A stretch of DNA of 64,000 nucleotides, from contig CP114120.1 of NCBI GenBank assembly GCA_029959195.1, forward strand, positions 1,240,001 through 1,304,000, in the 5' to 3' direction. Source of the DNA: Dictyophora rubrovolvata (Eukaryota; Basidiomycota; Agaricomycetes; Phallales; Phallaceae). The notes beneath the pieces are model-generated. The model had not been told where the DNA came from and did no database searches. It saw only the letters and a list, made by a program, of their open reading frames with translations. Positions within the stretch are counted from its first letter, which is position 1. Every line of letters starts with the position of its first letter. Of this stretch, positions 40,021-53,230 are shown piece after piece. Position numbers and translations under genes: made by a program.

Positions 40021-41406
40021 ATGCCTGCATCTTTTCACTCTGAACCACCCAAAGTATCATGGCTCAAACTGAACTTCCCAAGTGAACATATTCTTCTGAT
40101 AACCTTAAACAGACCGAAATCTTTGAATGCAGTAAATTTTTTTACTAATTATTATATCTCATGAGCGCATCTTTTTGCCAAATGATTTCTGAATTATTAG
40201 GTATCACTTGAACTATCCGATGATCTGAAAGACTCTCTGTCATGGTTCGATTCTGAGCCCAGTTTATGGCGAGTTTTTTCAAAAAATATTTCAAAATTAT
40301 TGCTCAACATCGTCGTGTTGTAGGGTAGTCATTCTTACCGGTGAAGGTCGCACTTTTTGTGCCGGTGCCGATTTGAAGGCGTGCGTATGCCAATCCCCGG
40401 TGACTCAGTCCTCTGAAACTAAATAGCACATTATTTCTATATCTCTATATTTTAGCTGGGAATCGAACCAAGCTTCTGGGAACAAAAATGAAATTGATAA
40501 CATAGTCAAATCTCCTAACGGTTTCGCCAACATCTCTCGTCGAACTATCTCCTCCAAACCAATGATCGCAGCCGTTAATGGCGGTGCTTATGGTGGGGGT
40601 GTGGAATTATTGCTAAACTGCGATCTCGTCATCGCCAGCGAATTGGCTCAATTCGCCTTGCCTGAGGTTAAGCGGGGCGTAATTGCAGCCCAAGGAGGTG
40701 CTGCCATTATCTCAATTCATATGCTTCTAATCATTATAAAAAAACTAATGTTGGGCTGTTCGGTTTATTTATATTCCAGGCATCCCACGTCTAGCCGCGA
40801 TTTCAGGACATCAAGTAAGTAGCGAAGCTTTGCCTGGTAATTTGTAACACGCACAATCATAGCTTAATTATTGTTCCCCGCTTCGCTCATCAGCTCGCCT
40901 CAGAGATGTTGCTTCTCGGACGCACCGTATCAGCCCAAGAAGCCTACCTAAAATTCGGATTGTAAGTCTTTTTAAGCCCTAATCATACTACATATGCCAA
41001 CCAATAGTTTTGCTCGAACAACTTTTCTCAAGCGTGAACAAAGTCGTCCCACACGACGAGCTCTTGTCTACGGCTATCCAATGGGCTCGGGAAATAACGA
41101 ATAATTCCCCGGATGCCGTCACCGCGACCAAGAGATCTTTACTTTTGGCACGCCAGTTCGGCAATGTCGAAGAAGCTACACTCGCTGCCGCAACAAGTTC
41201 AGAAAGTCGTCGAACTTATGAGGGTGATAATATCAAAGTAGGCACATTACATGTGTAACGCCGCGGTCGCTGACGCTTAAAATTTTTCTAGGAAGGCTTA
41301 CTAGCTTTTTCTGAGGTAAATAAACTATCTTACTTTCGTAGTATTTCACCATGCTCACGCCTAACAGAAACGCAAACCAATATGGGCGAATCCAGCCAAG
41401 TTATGA
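40021..41406 (+). CDS. Enoyl-CoA hydratase/isomerase family protein
   Basis: ATG at 40021 gives MPASFHSEPPKVSWLKL, followed by LITLNRPKSLNAV. Crotonase signatures follow: VVILTGEGRTFCAGADLK (oxyanion hole), MIAAVNGGAYGGGVELLLNC (first catalytic Glu) and FALPEVKRGVIAAQGG (second catalytic Glu). The C-terminal helices contain VNKVVPHDELLSTAIQWA, and the end is KRKPIWANPAKL with TGA at 41404-41406 after a final intron. Both Glu positions are kept, so hydratase activity is plausible. There is no clear presequence and no classical C-terminal SKL, so the compartment is open. The first exon has an internal intron near 40130-40200. Confidence 0.9.
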
Positions 41407-44015
41407 CCTTCTCTCCGTCCGGAGGTCAGCTGCGAATGTCGTAACCTTGAATTCTATAAGGAACAACCGCCGTGCTTCTGCGAAGCTGGTCGTTTTTTTG
41501 GGGTTGATTCTCAAAAGTTTGAGTTCTACTAGTTTCGATTTTCGGCAATATCCATATCTATCTATACGAAGTAACGCCAGGGAAATAAAATCAAGGTTCT
41601 ATAAAGATATCCGGTCAAATCAAAATCTGTTCTCTTCGTTGTCTTCGGCTAGGTTTTTGAATCAGAGATAGATTTACCTTAGTTGAAATTTTGGTAAGTT
41701 GGCCATTCTTTTTCGGCGTCAATTACTGGTCCAAAAAAATTAACGAAAAAAAAAAGAAACTAAATTCCAAAAAAAAGATCGCTAAATTTATGAGTGCGAC
41801 GTGAAACCTCGTAAAACGCTGGGTGCCTTGGCTTTCTTGATAATTTTAGTCTAAAAGACAAGTACTCGACAGGGCAGCCATCTTCACATTAATTTGGAAT
41901 TTGGGCAGTCAATTTGCCAAAGTAGGGCACCAGAATTCTACCTTAAGGATAGAAAGGCTTCGGCATCTTAGACTCTTCACCAGTATATATGCACGTGTTG
42001 ACGGCACCCCCGTCTTCTCCAAGCTAGTCAGGTGTGATTTTTGGGTGAATGTTAGTATGAAACGTGCAATACTGTGAATAACTACATACGCCTTTATGAT
42101 ATAATGCCGCCCAACAATAAGATTTAAGTGAGCTTTTCCTGTGTTGGCTGTTCAATGCCACAACAAGCCTTGTTAGCCAATGTATATAAGCTAAGTGACC
42201 CCGAGTCTGCTGAACAAACGAAAAGATAGTCTCTCAATTTTACCTAAAACCACGCCAGATTTGACGTTTTATATATATTATCATAGCTAGTTGTTACTGC
42301 ACCACGAGGACACCCTTGGTCATTTTGGTCGTCCTGATATTCGGATTTATGGCTGTGCACTTGGCTGTTAGTGTATGGCACTTCAGTGAAAAGATAAATC
42401 AAGATAGTCATTCGATTGAGATAAGAAGACATAACATGGATATGGAGCTTGGTTCATGTATTTAACCGGTACCTCCTTAATCCGCCATTTAGATGCTAGG
42501 CGGACGAATAACCGTAAAGACATTGGTCTCTGACTGCAAGGAAGCGTAAAATTACTGCCCCTTCCCCGCATTCAGAAGCCATGCCCCTTATGGCGAGGGC
42601 ACTTGATAGTCTAAAGAAAAGCTACTTAGTAGCTGGATCGAATTCGGATAAAGGCAGTCGGCCCGAACTTTATCTATCTTCATTTCGAGTAAACTCTGTT
42701 ATCAACGTACATTGCGAGGTGAATTCGAATTGAAAAAAAAGTGAACCTGTTACATAAAAGAGGTCTAAATAATCATGATTAGATACGGGGCAAGAAAATT
42801 CCCGACTCGGAGTCTTAGGAAGTTAATCAAATGCATTGACACATACGACGCGCCAAATTCTTAGAGCACGCAAAGACTGCTAGTCATCAACGTTGTATCA
42901 GCTGTCGTTATATTTAGCAGGAAATAACTTGTTGGCAATATATACTTCAGGGGCATTGAATTCTGACCTCATTAGAATTCCCTTTTTTATAGTCAGGCGT
43001 TTAGTCACAGCGTGCCGTAATGCTATGGCTTGATAAAATTCCTAGTCTCACCATGATGCAATGATTGCGAGAAAAATGGGGTGATTTGTTAACTGGACGT
43101 ACATATGCACGCGTGCACGCGGAATGTAGATGGTACCTACTTGTGATCAACACAAGTGCACAAGTGAAGTTCTGGGTTAACAGCGCTGGCTGAATCTCGA
43201 TAGTACTTTGTCTCAAAAATCGAAGTAATTACCTAAAAGCCTAAAGCCTAAGAATACGAAGCGCTTTGACATCAGCCACGTTGTCTTTAGTACTCCTTGG
43301 GATGAATTTCTTTTGGTGAGCTCGTCACTTCAATGTCAACGACTTTTAAACTTCGTCAGCCAAAGAAGTTGATTATTTTGCATACTTATTTGGTTCGGCT
43401 GCCTGTCCTGCGTGTAGCTTTTGAATGTCTTCAAACAGACTTCATAGTGAACATGCCGACGTCTTGTCTCTGACATTCAATGATATCCAGGCACTGGATT
43501 GGTAATATTTTCCCAAAGGTGAAATGATGTATAAGTGACCTCTACCACCGTCCAAGAGATCGAGACATTTACTGAAGACAATTGAATCCGAGTTCCTCTA
43601 GTTGATGAATTCGAGGTTTGCGTAACGATCGGGGCCAACATGGTGACCAACCCAGAGTTGCTGAGTAATGTTCGGAGCCTCCCGGTCCTAGACTTGTGAC
43701 GGTGGATTGGCCTATGATTTATCTCCAGCGTCTCGGAGCTGTTTGACTTTTTGAGGTATTTTTGTTGTGAAACCTATATCTTATAACTATTCTAATGGCA
43801 ACCAATGGCAGATTGCGGCCAAACGGGATAGAGATTATTTTCAAAATGGCACTGAGGCGACTTCGCCATTAATTCAAGAGTCATCAAAAAGTGCGATTTA
43901 ATGTGAACCATAATACAATCTGCGCTGGCCTATAAGAACATATTGTCACTGGCGCTCTGCACTACGATGAGCTCTCAACTAGGTGTTCTTAGCTTCTCTC
44001 GCAGTGATCACCATC
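41407..44015. other. Gene-poor intergenic region, 2.6 kb
   Basis: Lies between the hydratase and the kinase gene. AT rich, with A/T homopolymer runs near 41740-41780. TATAAG near 43931 may belong to the kinase promoter. No gene recognised. Confidence 0.5.
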
Positions 44016-46263
44016 ATGGCTGCGATAGCATTTAGTGCAGGCATTGCTATTACTATCCCTGGGATTCTTGGCGGGGCATGGACCGTCTTGAAAGCTGCTT
44101 ACGACCTGTATGGCAGCGTCGATTTGCGTAGAAACCAGATTCGAATTCTGCTGGAGAGAGCTAGCGATCTAATCACACAGATCGCACAACATCTATTTCG
44201 TGAAGAGCAAGGACCGCCATCACCTAGAATGCAAGAGAACGTGGATGAGCTCCAAAGGCACGCTCTCTTCAGTCTCTTCTGTTGACTCGACTCAGGATTC
44301 AATCTTCCAGAATCTGCGAAGATCTGAAGGGGCTCCTTGAGAAACTCAAGCTAAAAGGATTTTTATGGTGTATGATGCACACCGATAAGATCGACACAAC
44401 TATTAATGATATTCAGTATCAAATAAAAAATGCATTCGAGATGTTCAACGTATGTGGTGTCGGCTATTCTATCTCTAAAATATTAGATCTCATCTCATGG
44501 AACCAGTTTGCTTGTCATCTCGATAGAGACAACTTCCAGGTCGAAATGCAACAAGCTCAACATAACGATCAATCTGAGCTGATGAAGAAACTCGGCGATT
44601 TATCTTCAAATGACGAAAAAATTCTAAGTGCAATACAAGATCAGGGCGGCGTGCAAAAAAGAATGGAGGAGTTATTAATTGCCGTCCTTAAGGTATATTC
44701 TACCATTCACTAACCAATCATGTGAAATTGATTCTCCGGCAGTGTGTTGAAGGACGTGCTTCAGAAAATTCTCCGGAAATGGAATTTCTCCGAAGCACAA
44801 GGAGCCTTTTACAAAAGAGGTCGAAAAGTAAAATACCGAGAATATCACAAGATTGGATCATAACCAGTTTTGAAGTTGACTTTGATGTAACCGTCTCTGT
44901 TGGCCAGGGCTCTTTCGGGAAAGTATATATCGGTCAGTGGAATGCCGCTGTAAGTGAATCTTGTCCATATTACGAATAGTTTCTAATTGAGAAGAGGGTC
45001 GCTATTAAACAAATGTACGCCGATGATGCACGTACCCTGACGGACAATGATAGGAAGGTGAGGGGGTCCTATCTTGACTACACGGGAATTCAGATTGTAA
45101 AAGAGATTTTTTAGGCAATGTATAAAGAAGTTAGGATATGGTAAACGATCGGCCCATTTTCTGCGCATAACATTGATTTCTTAGCTCTTACGTGCCCTTC
45201 TTCAGGACGAAACTACACCATCCCAACATCCTGAACCTTTATGGAGCTTGCTTAGAAGGGTCGTTGGTGAGCCTTTGTATCTCTTGGTGTCACATTGACA
45301 GTAGAAATACCCCTAAAAGCCTTTTCTTGTCATGCAATACTGTTACTTTGGAAACATTCGCAATTATCTTCAAGCACATCCAGACATGAACAGACTCAAC
45401 TTGGTAACCATTTAACGCCCTCTTCTAAACCATAAACTGATAGGGCTAATTTCAGTGTCATGATATCGTTGCGGGAATGAGTTATCTCCACAACAAAAAT
45501 ATAATCCATGCTGACCTAAAAGGCGTGAGTATAATACTAAATTCCTTCTCTCTCACACACACATATACACTTGACAATTCCTTTAGGCTAATATTCTCGT
45601 GGATAACCAACACAATGCCGTAGTCTCAGACTTTGGACTATCTTCAACTATAGACGGTATTCGTACCCTGTCTGGTTCGTCACGTGCTGCTGGCCCACGA
45701 GGGACATTGCGCTGGATGGCACCAGAGTGCCTCGATGGTTACCAAGCGACTAAAGCTTCGGATGTATATAGTCTTGGTCTTACGATATGGGAGGTGAATT
45801 CTTCGCTCTCTGTGTACAATTTGAAACTGAAATTCTACTTAATAGATATTTAAAGGAGAGAACCCTTTCCCCACAATAACTGATCGGCTTCTCGTGTCTT
45901 ATGTCGTAGATCGTCAACGACGTCCGGATCGCCCACCTCTCTTGATAGAAAATGCTGTCTGGGAGCTTGTACAGAAATGTTGGACTACGACGCCGGATTT
46001 TCGCCCGTCCATGACTTTAGTACAGAGATCGTTGACACCATATTCTACGAGGCTTATCCCAGAAACCAGTAAGAAACTCTGCCTGCGCTTATTTTCCGTG
46101 GATATAATTTACCATTCTCCAATAAGAACCGCCCCCTTCACAACACTTACCCCTCGCTATCAGTAAAACTACCTTGGTACATGACACTTCATTGATATAT
46201 GACACTGCATCGGTACACAACACTTCATTGATACATGACACGTCATTGACACTGCAGGCTTAG
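44016..46263 (+). CDS. MLKL-NTD-like helical domain plus TKL-type protein kinase
   Basis: The likely start is ATG 44016 (MAAIAFSAGIAITIPGI). A helical N-terminal region (GAWTVLKAAYDLYGSVDLRR, then DKIDTTINDIQYQIKNAFEM) resembles the MLKL N-terminal-domain-like module found on many Agaricomycete kinases. The frame changes once between 44200 and 44285, and an intron there is likely but not settled. The kinase domain has the glycine loop GQGSFGKVY, VAIK, HHPNILNLYG, IIHADLKGANIL, SDFGL, RWMAPE, and the C-lobe DVYSLGLTIWE. The catalytic loop reads HAD instead of HRD, so it is a non-RD kinase; Asp, Lys, Asn and DFG are present, so it may still be active. The final exon model uses an intron at 46069-46126 and ends at TAG 46261; unspliced, it would stop at 46166. 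It could also continue into the frame at 46264-46662. Confidence 0.78.
46178..46249 (+). repeat. 18-bp tandem repeat at the 3' end of the kinase gene
   Basis: Four adjacent 18-bp units with consensus TACATGACACTTCATTGA, at 46178, 46196, 46214 and 46232. In the frame reached after the intron at 46069-46126 they encode the hexapeptides HDTSLI, YDTASV, HNTSLI and HDTSLT. Confidence 0.9.
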
Positions 46264-46338
46264 AATGAAAACCGTTTCTTGGAAAATCAAAATGGTTTGA
46301 ATACTCGTTCGGTTGATCCAGCAAAGCAAGAGTCCTCT

Positions 46339-46662
46339 ATGGCAGCGAGAATCGAAGAAAAATGGGACAAATCCCTACGGACACAAGGGCCTTCATGGAC
46401 ACGGGGATCTCCCAGATCATATATCGACTCATTGACTATTCCAAAGCCGCCAAGAGACAAAGTATATCATTACCGAGTTGTCAAGGGTAACACTGATTTG
46501 GGAATCCAACCCGCATATGCTCCTAATCCTGACGGCTCTCAAACCGTCAATCTGCTTGAATATAACAGAGGCTATGGCATTCATGAAGCAACGACTATTG
46601 AGGTGCACGCTGTGGACTCGGATGATAACACACAGGCTCTGGTGGCAAAGTGGGAGAAGTGA
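46339..46662 (+). CDS. Hypothetical 107-residue protein or C-terminal domain of the kinase
   Basis: ATG at 46339 begins MAARIEEKWDKSLRTQGPSW and continues SLTIPKPPRDKVYHYRVVKG ... EATTIEVHAVDSDDN to a TGA at 46660-46662. The composition looks like a folded soluble domain and the codon pattern looks coding, but I recognise no family. The same frame is open back to the TAG at 46261, immediately after the kinase's repeat exon. If an intron with acceptor at that TAG is used (for example 46213-46263, GTACAC...CTTAG), the kinase would read straight into this segment. It is therefore either a small separate gene or the tail of the kinase; transcript data would decide. Confidence 0.5.
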   Translation: MAARIEEKWDKSLRTQGPSWTRGSPRSYIDSLTIPKPPRDKVYHYRVVKGNTDLGIQPAYAPNPDGSQTVNLLEYNRGYGIHEATTIEVHAVDSDDNTQALVAKWEK

Positions 46663-47237
46663 CGGTGCCATGGATAATGATGACTAAAAGTCAGAAGAAT
46701 TTGTATTGATACAATTACCAGATTCTTATACAAATTGATAACTCAAACAAGTGATTTCCTCAAGCCCAAGACTATTGGTGTATACTCCAAACGTCTAGGA
46801 ATTCCTCTTATTATCTTCATTACGTCTTGTACAAGGCAGAGGGTCGAAAAATTTCCCATTCCACGATGGTGATAATCGACATTGCTTCAACAAATAAATC
46901 TATGACCTTTTAAAGACTTGTTATCCTGATTCAATCATTGCAGTCCTGTGGGGTACAAATACTTGAAATGGTGTTTTCGCTGAGATCACGCGCATCTCGT
47001 CTGACAACATATGCATGGTATAACACCTGACCCACAAGCCTAGTAAGATGTCGCCCGTTACACAATCATTTTGGAAATCTTACGTTCGCGCTTGATTCGC
47101 CCGACGAGTCCGACTCACTGTTGCGTCAGCAGCCCGATATCTTATCAATAATTCTGATAACATCAGCATTACGCCATTGTGATCTAACCGTGCGGAGTCT
47201 AAAAGCCCACCTTTCGTGTGCAGCAGGGCCAGTATAA
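46663..47237. other. Intergenic region upstream of the glutaredoxin gene
   Basis: No gene recognised. AGTATAAATG directly precedes the first glutaredoxin ATG. Confidence 0.5.
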
Positions 47238-47958
47238 ATGGGTGCAAGTATGCTGCGGTTACTCAGACCTTCCAGAACCCCTTTACTAATTACCACGTCT
47301 TTTCGCACACGCTACTTTGCAGAATCTTCGACCGCTCGATCTCATTCATCGTCAACTTCAGGAACAATGTCTGTCCAACAAAGCGTAGATGTAAGCGAAA
47401 TTGTCTCTTAAACAAAGTCATTGAAATGTATAATAAACACTCGCGGTTTCTTTAGACACTGATTGACAGTAACAAGGTCATAATTTTCTCAAAGTCTTGG
47501 TGTCCTTATTGCAAGTATGTGGGAATCGTTTACTCCATTTTTTTTTGGATTGACTATGGTACATCTAGGAAAGCAAAAGCTCTCCTCAAGGAACTTACTC
47601 CGGAAGAGAGTCTTAAGATCGTAGAGTACGTTATTTTTTCCGTTCGCTGAATGATAAAACTTTAATTGTTTTTTTTTCCAGATTGGACTCGGAATCTAAT
47701 GGTGACGAAATCCAAGCATACTTGCAAAAGAAAACAGGCCAAGGTACCGTTCCGAACATCTTCATCAGTGCGTTTACTTCATCCTTGGATTTTATGATTT
47801 AACAAATGCTTATTATCGTGCATAGACAAAGAACATATTGGTGGTATGTTCAACTTTCAAACCCCGTCAAATGATAATAGTAATTCTTCTTTCTAGGCAA
47901 TGATGTATTGCAAGCTAAGCACCAGAAGGGTCAAATTGCTCCCCTGATTGCTACGTGA
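47238..47958 (+). CDS. Dithiol glutaredoxin with two in-frame starts
   Basis: The first ATG, at 47238, encodes a 43-residue basic, Ser/Thr-rich extension ([27 protein letters not shown]) typical of a mitochondrial presequence. A second in-frame ATG at 47367 starts [19 protein letters not shown], the normal beginning of a cytosolic glutaredoxin. The core holds the CPYC active site (SWCPYCKKAKALL), GTVPNIFI with the cis-proline (TVP), and [13 protein letters not shown] at the glutathione site. Very short exons are used, including one of about ten codons near 47826-47843. The enzyme reduces protein disulphides and glutathione-mixed disulphides. The two starts mirror yeast Grx2, where one gene serves the mitochondrion and cytosol. 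Convergent with the complex I gene, 210 bp away. Confidence 0.93.
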
Positions 47959-48168
47959 GCGAGTTAATCCCAGTTGTAATTATAAGAGTTGGGTAAGTAG
48001 ACGTCCTAACGTCTAGGATTCCCACCACGAAACTGTAGTATTGTTTTGTTTTGGATTTGTCCCTGTTTGTCAGTTATCTTAAGAGAAATTTTGAATATCG
48101 TCAATAATTTTCTCAAAAGAACGATTGGAATGAACATTGATAATTGTGTATATGTACATGAAAGCGAC

Positions 48169-50397
<2,229 letters not shown>

Positions 50398-51099
50398 GTC
50401 TGTTAAACGGTTTTGCGAAAGCTAAATGCCGCACCACCGTTTGGAAAAGCTCGTGAACTTGTGGGCGCTCATGGACGCAAGCAATAAGGAACGGAACCCG
50501 CCTGCGCTGCACAGTGCATTGGCATACGAAAACAAACTATTGCAATTAATTGTTTCATTAAGACAGTTAACAAAAGGTCTTTTGTTAATGGTATGTTTTT
50601 ATTTTGGTTGTAGCCGAAAGTAAGACAATTTTCACTGATAGTAATCTGAGCACGACCTGACATCATGGTCATTTGGCAATTATTTTCACTTCAAAGAGGC
50701 CTTGTGCTTGTACGAAAGTAGTGTGCTGATGTCGGAGGTCGGAGGACTGTCATTTTCGAATAAACGGTGAAAGAAACTAAGTCATGGTCCAATGGTTTAT
50801 ACTATTTCAGACGACCTTCCTTGACTTGAGGGGAGCTGCACCTCTACCGATGGAGCTGAAGACCTAACTTTGAGTTACCCTCAGTTAGAGGCATGACTAG
50901 CATAAATACCATCCCTTTGACATATGAATAGGCACACGGAGAGCGACGAGAAACCTCAGCTTCAACATTCTAAATGGAAATTTGTTCAGCTTCAACAGTT
51001 CAAATAATCATGCGGCCCAGGAAATTTTTTTCACGCCGTATATTTTAAAGCATGTGCAGCATGTGCGAGCATAGTGTTTTCACACGGGAAAAGTAAGGC
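50398..51099. other. Intergenic region upstream of the complex I gene
   Basis: Holds the complex I promoter and the 3' end of the uS10 gene. Several short open frames on both strands between 50426 and 50672 have no recognisable product. Confidence 0.5.
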
Positions 51100-51635
51100 T
51101 TAAGCAATGGTAACCTCGACTTCGACTCCGGGTTCAAGGGAGATGGAAGTCTAAATGAAGTGAGATAAACATGAAAAAAACGAGCCAACGCTATGTAACG
51201 CACGATTTGCTTGACAACTTCACTAGAGGAGTGAAGATCAATGAGACGCTTGTGGATTTTAAGTTCGTAACGATCCCAGGTCTTCGAACCTTCACCACAG
51301 GGCTGGAGGAAAAATGGTGATAAATAAAAGGTGTATTAAATGAACTTCTAAGCTTACAGTTTTACGGGTGGTAATCTTTAAAACCTTGGTTGGCAAACGA
51401 ACGGGACCTTTGACCCGCAATTGCTTGTCTTTAGCACGGTTGATTAAATCACCACAAACTAATTGAACGATTTCAATAAATTAATACATGATATTTCAGA
51501 GGGAAAAAGACGCGTACACTTTTCAAGGTTACGGACATTGCTGCTCGTAAGAGTAATACGGATTTTGTGAACTTTGGCAGTAACGGGTGCACCCGTGGCA
51601 TCATAGTCTTTTTCTCCTTTCGCGACGTAACTCAT
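51100..51635 (-). CDS. 40S ribosomal protein uS10 (S20)
   Basis: ATG at 51635 starts [20 protein letters not shown], followed by [19 protein letters not shown]. Later exons give [60 protein letters not shown] and [12 protein letters not shown] with TAA at 51100-51102. The length of about 118 residues is right for uS10. The protein sits in the head of the small subunit near the mRNA entry. Upstream, a leader intron with acceptor at 51678 (donor probably near 51743) is likely, because the frame 5' of the ATG has no start codon. An 18-bp perfect palindrome lies about 130 bp upstream. Confidence 0.95.
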
Positions 51636-51762
51636 AGTAAGGGAATCAGAGGTGACTGCGATGTCAAGTTTAGGCTTCTACAAAATGTTCACTTCGAAAA
51701 AATATATCTCTTACCGAAAGGTGCTGGTTGTTTTCTGTCTTACTGAGAAAAGGCGCTCGTTT

Positions 51763-51780
51763 AAGAACTGTACAGTTCTT
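51763..51780. promoter_or_regulatory. 18-bp perfect palindrome upstream of uS10
   Basis: AAGAACTGTACAGTTCTT is identical to its reverse complement and lies about 130 bp upstream of the uS10 ATG. It could be a dimeric transcription factor site. Function inferred from symmetry and position only. Confidence 0.45.
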
Positions 51781-51958
51781 CTGCCTTTCGCCGCTTAGTG
51801 AAGATCACGTGGTTTTTTTCATACGCGCACGAGCCATGCGCCTCCGTCACTTTCTTATGGTGAGAGCTTGAACAACCACTGCGACGAGAATCATTTGCCT
51901 TGCGTTGAGAATGCCAAACTGAAGATGAGAGCACTTAAAATTGAAATCCTTCCGCACC

Positions 51959-51977
51959 ATCTCGTGCGGCACGAGAT
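51959..51977. repeat. Inverted repeat, 8-bp arms with 3-nt loop
   Basis: ATCTCGTG-CGG-CACGAGAT forms a perfect short hairpin. No function assigned. Confidence 0.7.
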
Positions 51978-52368
51978 ACGTGAAACAAGTAGTCTATCAT
52001 TCTGCTAGTATATGATACAACAAACATCCGTGATACGAATGTATGGGACGTATATTTCAGATACGTATGAAGATTCTCGATCACACTATTCACAACAACA
52101 ACAAAAGCAACGAGTAGTACGAAAGAGTGGCAAAATGAATGCAGTATGTAACAAAGTCCAACAACTAAGTAGTGATATTATGAATGTAGGTAACTACGTC
52201 GTCCATGAATGGCATAACAAAATGTCAATTAAGAAATGAAAAAAAAGAGTAGCGAAGCTAACAATAGTCCAGAGGAAAAGCGAATATCAGCACGAAGCCG
52301 ATTAGCCCTGGAGACAAGATACCCCCACCCTTCCCTATTCGCCAGGTCTACAACCATTTTCAAAGGAT

Positions 52369-53230
52369 CTAAAGAAAGGCGAAGGCTACACCAACAAGTC
52401 CCAAGGCAACTGAAGCTCGTAGCCCACTAGCACCACTATTGCCGCCGCCAAAGACCGTGTTAGAGGTGGAGGCGGGAGGAGCAGATGAACTGCCAGAGCC
52501 CGTGTTTGAAGGGGACCCAGGTTGAGTAGAGCTCGCAGCAGCTCCGGTCTGAGAAGAAGGACTAAGAGAGGGGAAGGTTACTATATTGAAAATGGAATTA
52601 ATGATTTGAGCAAACTCACAGGGTCGTGAACATGGCGGAGTTAGCGGTCGAACTCGACAAAGCACCAGAAGAAACAGTGGCCGATGACCTAGATGTAGTG
52701 GTCGAATTGACTAGAATCACAACGTTAATACTCCTATATAACGCATCAACCCGAGTTGAATAACTACCATCGTTTTCCGCAATGGTGAACGGTTGGGTTT
52801 GAGCCAGAATATTACTAGTGTTGAAGATACTTATGAGTTGAATAGAGTAGTTGGGACTAATGACGTGCTCGTTAAGATTAAAATCAGAAGGCGTAAAAAT
52901 ATATATATACATACCCTGGTGATAGTTGAGGAGTCTCGAAGATAAACACGCCATTAGAAACGGGGACGTTGGTTCCCACAGCGAACTGGTCGTGAAATAT
53001 CGGGTTGGTTAGTTCAATCGAGATGGTTGCGGGATCGGTATCAGGACTAGTCGACGTAAATTTGACTGTACTAGTCCCATTTCCTACAACGTCGACACTG
53101 TTGATGACCAACTCCGCTTGCGCGACAGCGAAGAAAGACAAGGCAATAGTACTGAGACATACTGGTCAAAAGAGGGAAAAGACAGTAGAATACAACTCAG
53201 TAAGGCTCACCAGACTCGAATAAAGGACAT
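52369..53230 (-). CDS. Kre9/Knh1-like secreted GPI-anchored protein (copy 1)
   Basis: ATG at 53230 starts MSFIRV; an intron leads to CTIALSFFAVAQAELVINSV, completing a signal peptide. The folded part (VDVVGNGTSTVKFTSTSPDT, SIELTNPIFHDQFAVGTNVP, YSIQLISIFNTSNILAQTQP, FTIAENDGS) matches the Kre9/Knh1-like N-terminal domain found in fungal wall proteins: beta strands with S-x-x-P-x-T and FxIxxxD motifs. A Ser/Thr/Ala/Gly-rich linker follows and the end is hydrophobic (SVALGLVGVAFAFL), so a GPI anchor is predicted. It is probably a cell-wall or surface protein related to glucan biology; biochemical function in basidiomycetes is unknown. A related gene lies 2.2 kb away in opposite orientation (55446-56344). 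Confidence 0.82.

Larger units (their letters stand above)
51636..52368. other. Intergenic region with uS10 leader and promoter
   Basis: Contains the probable uS10 leader intron, a perfect palindrome (51763-51780) and a short hairpin-forming inverted repeat (51959-51977). No gene recognised; one short Gln/Ser-rich plus-strand frame near 52012-52239 is not convincing. Confidence 0.5.

Noticed and set aside
51763-51780. Palindrome resembles the half sites of a glucocorticoid response element
   Set aside because: Fungi lack nuclear steroid receptors and the half-site spacing differs; only the symmetry is worth keeping.
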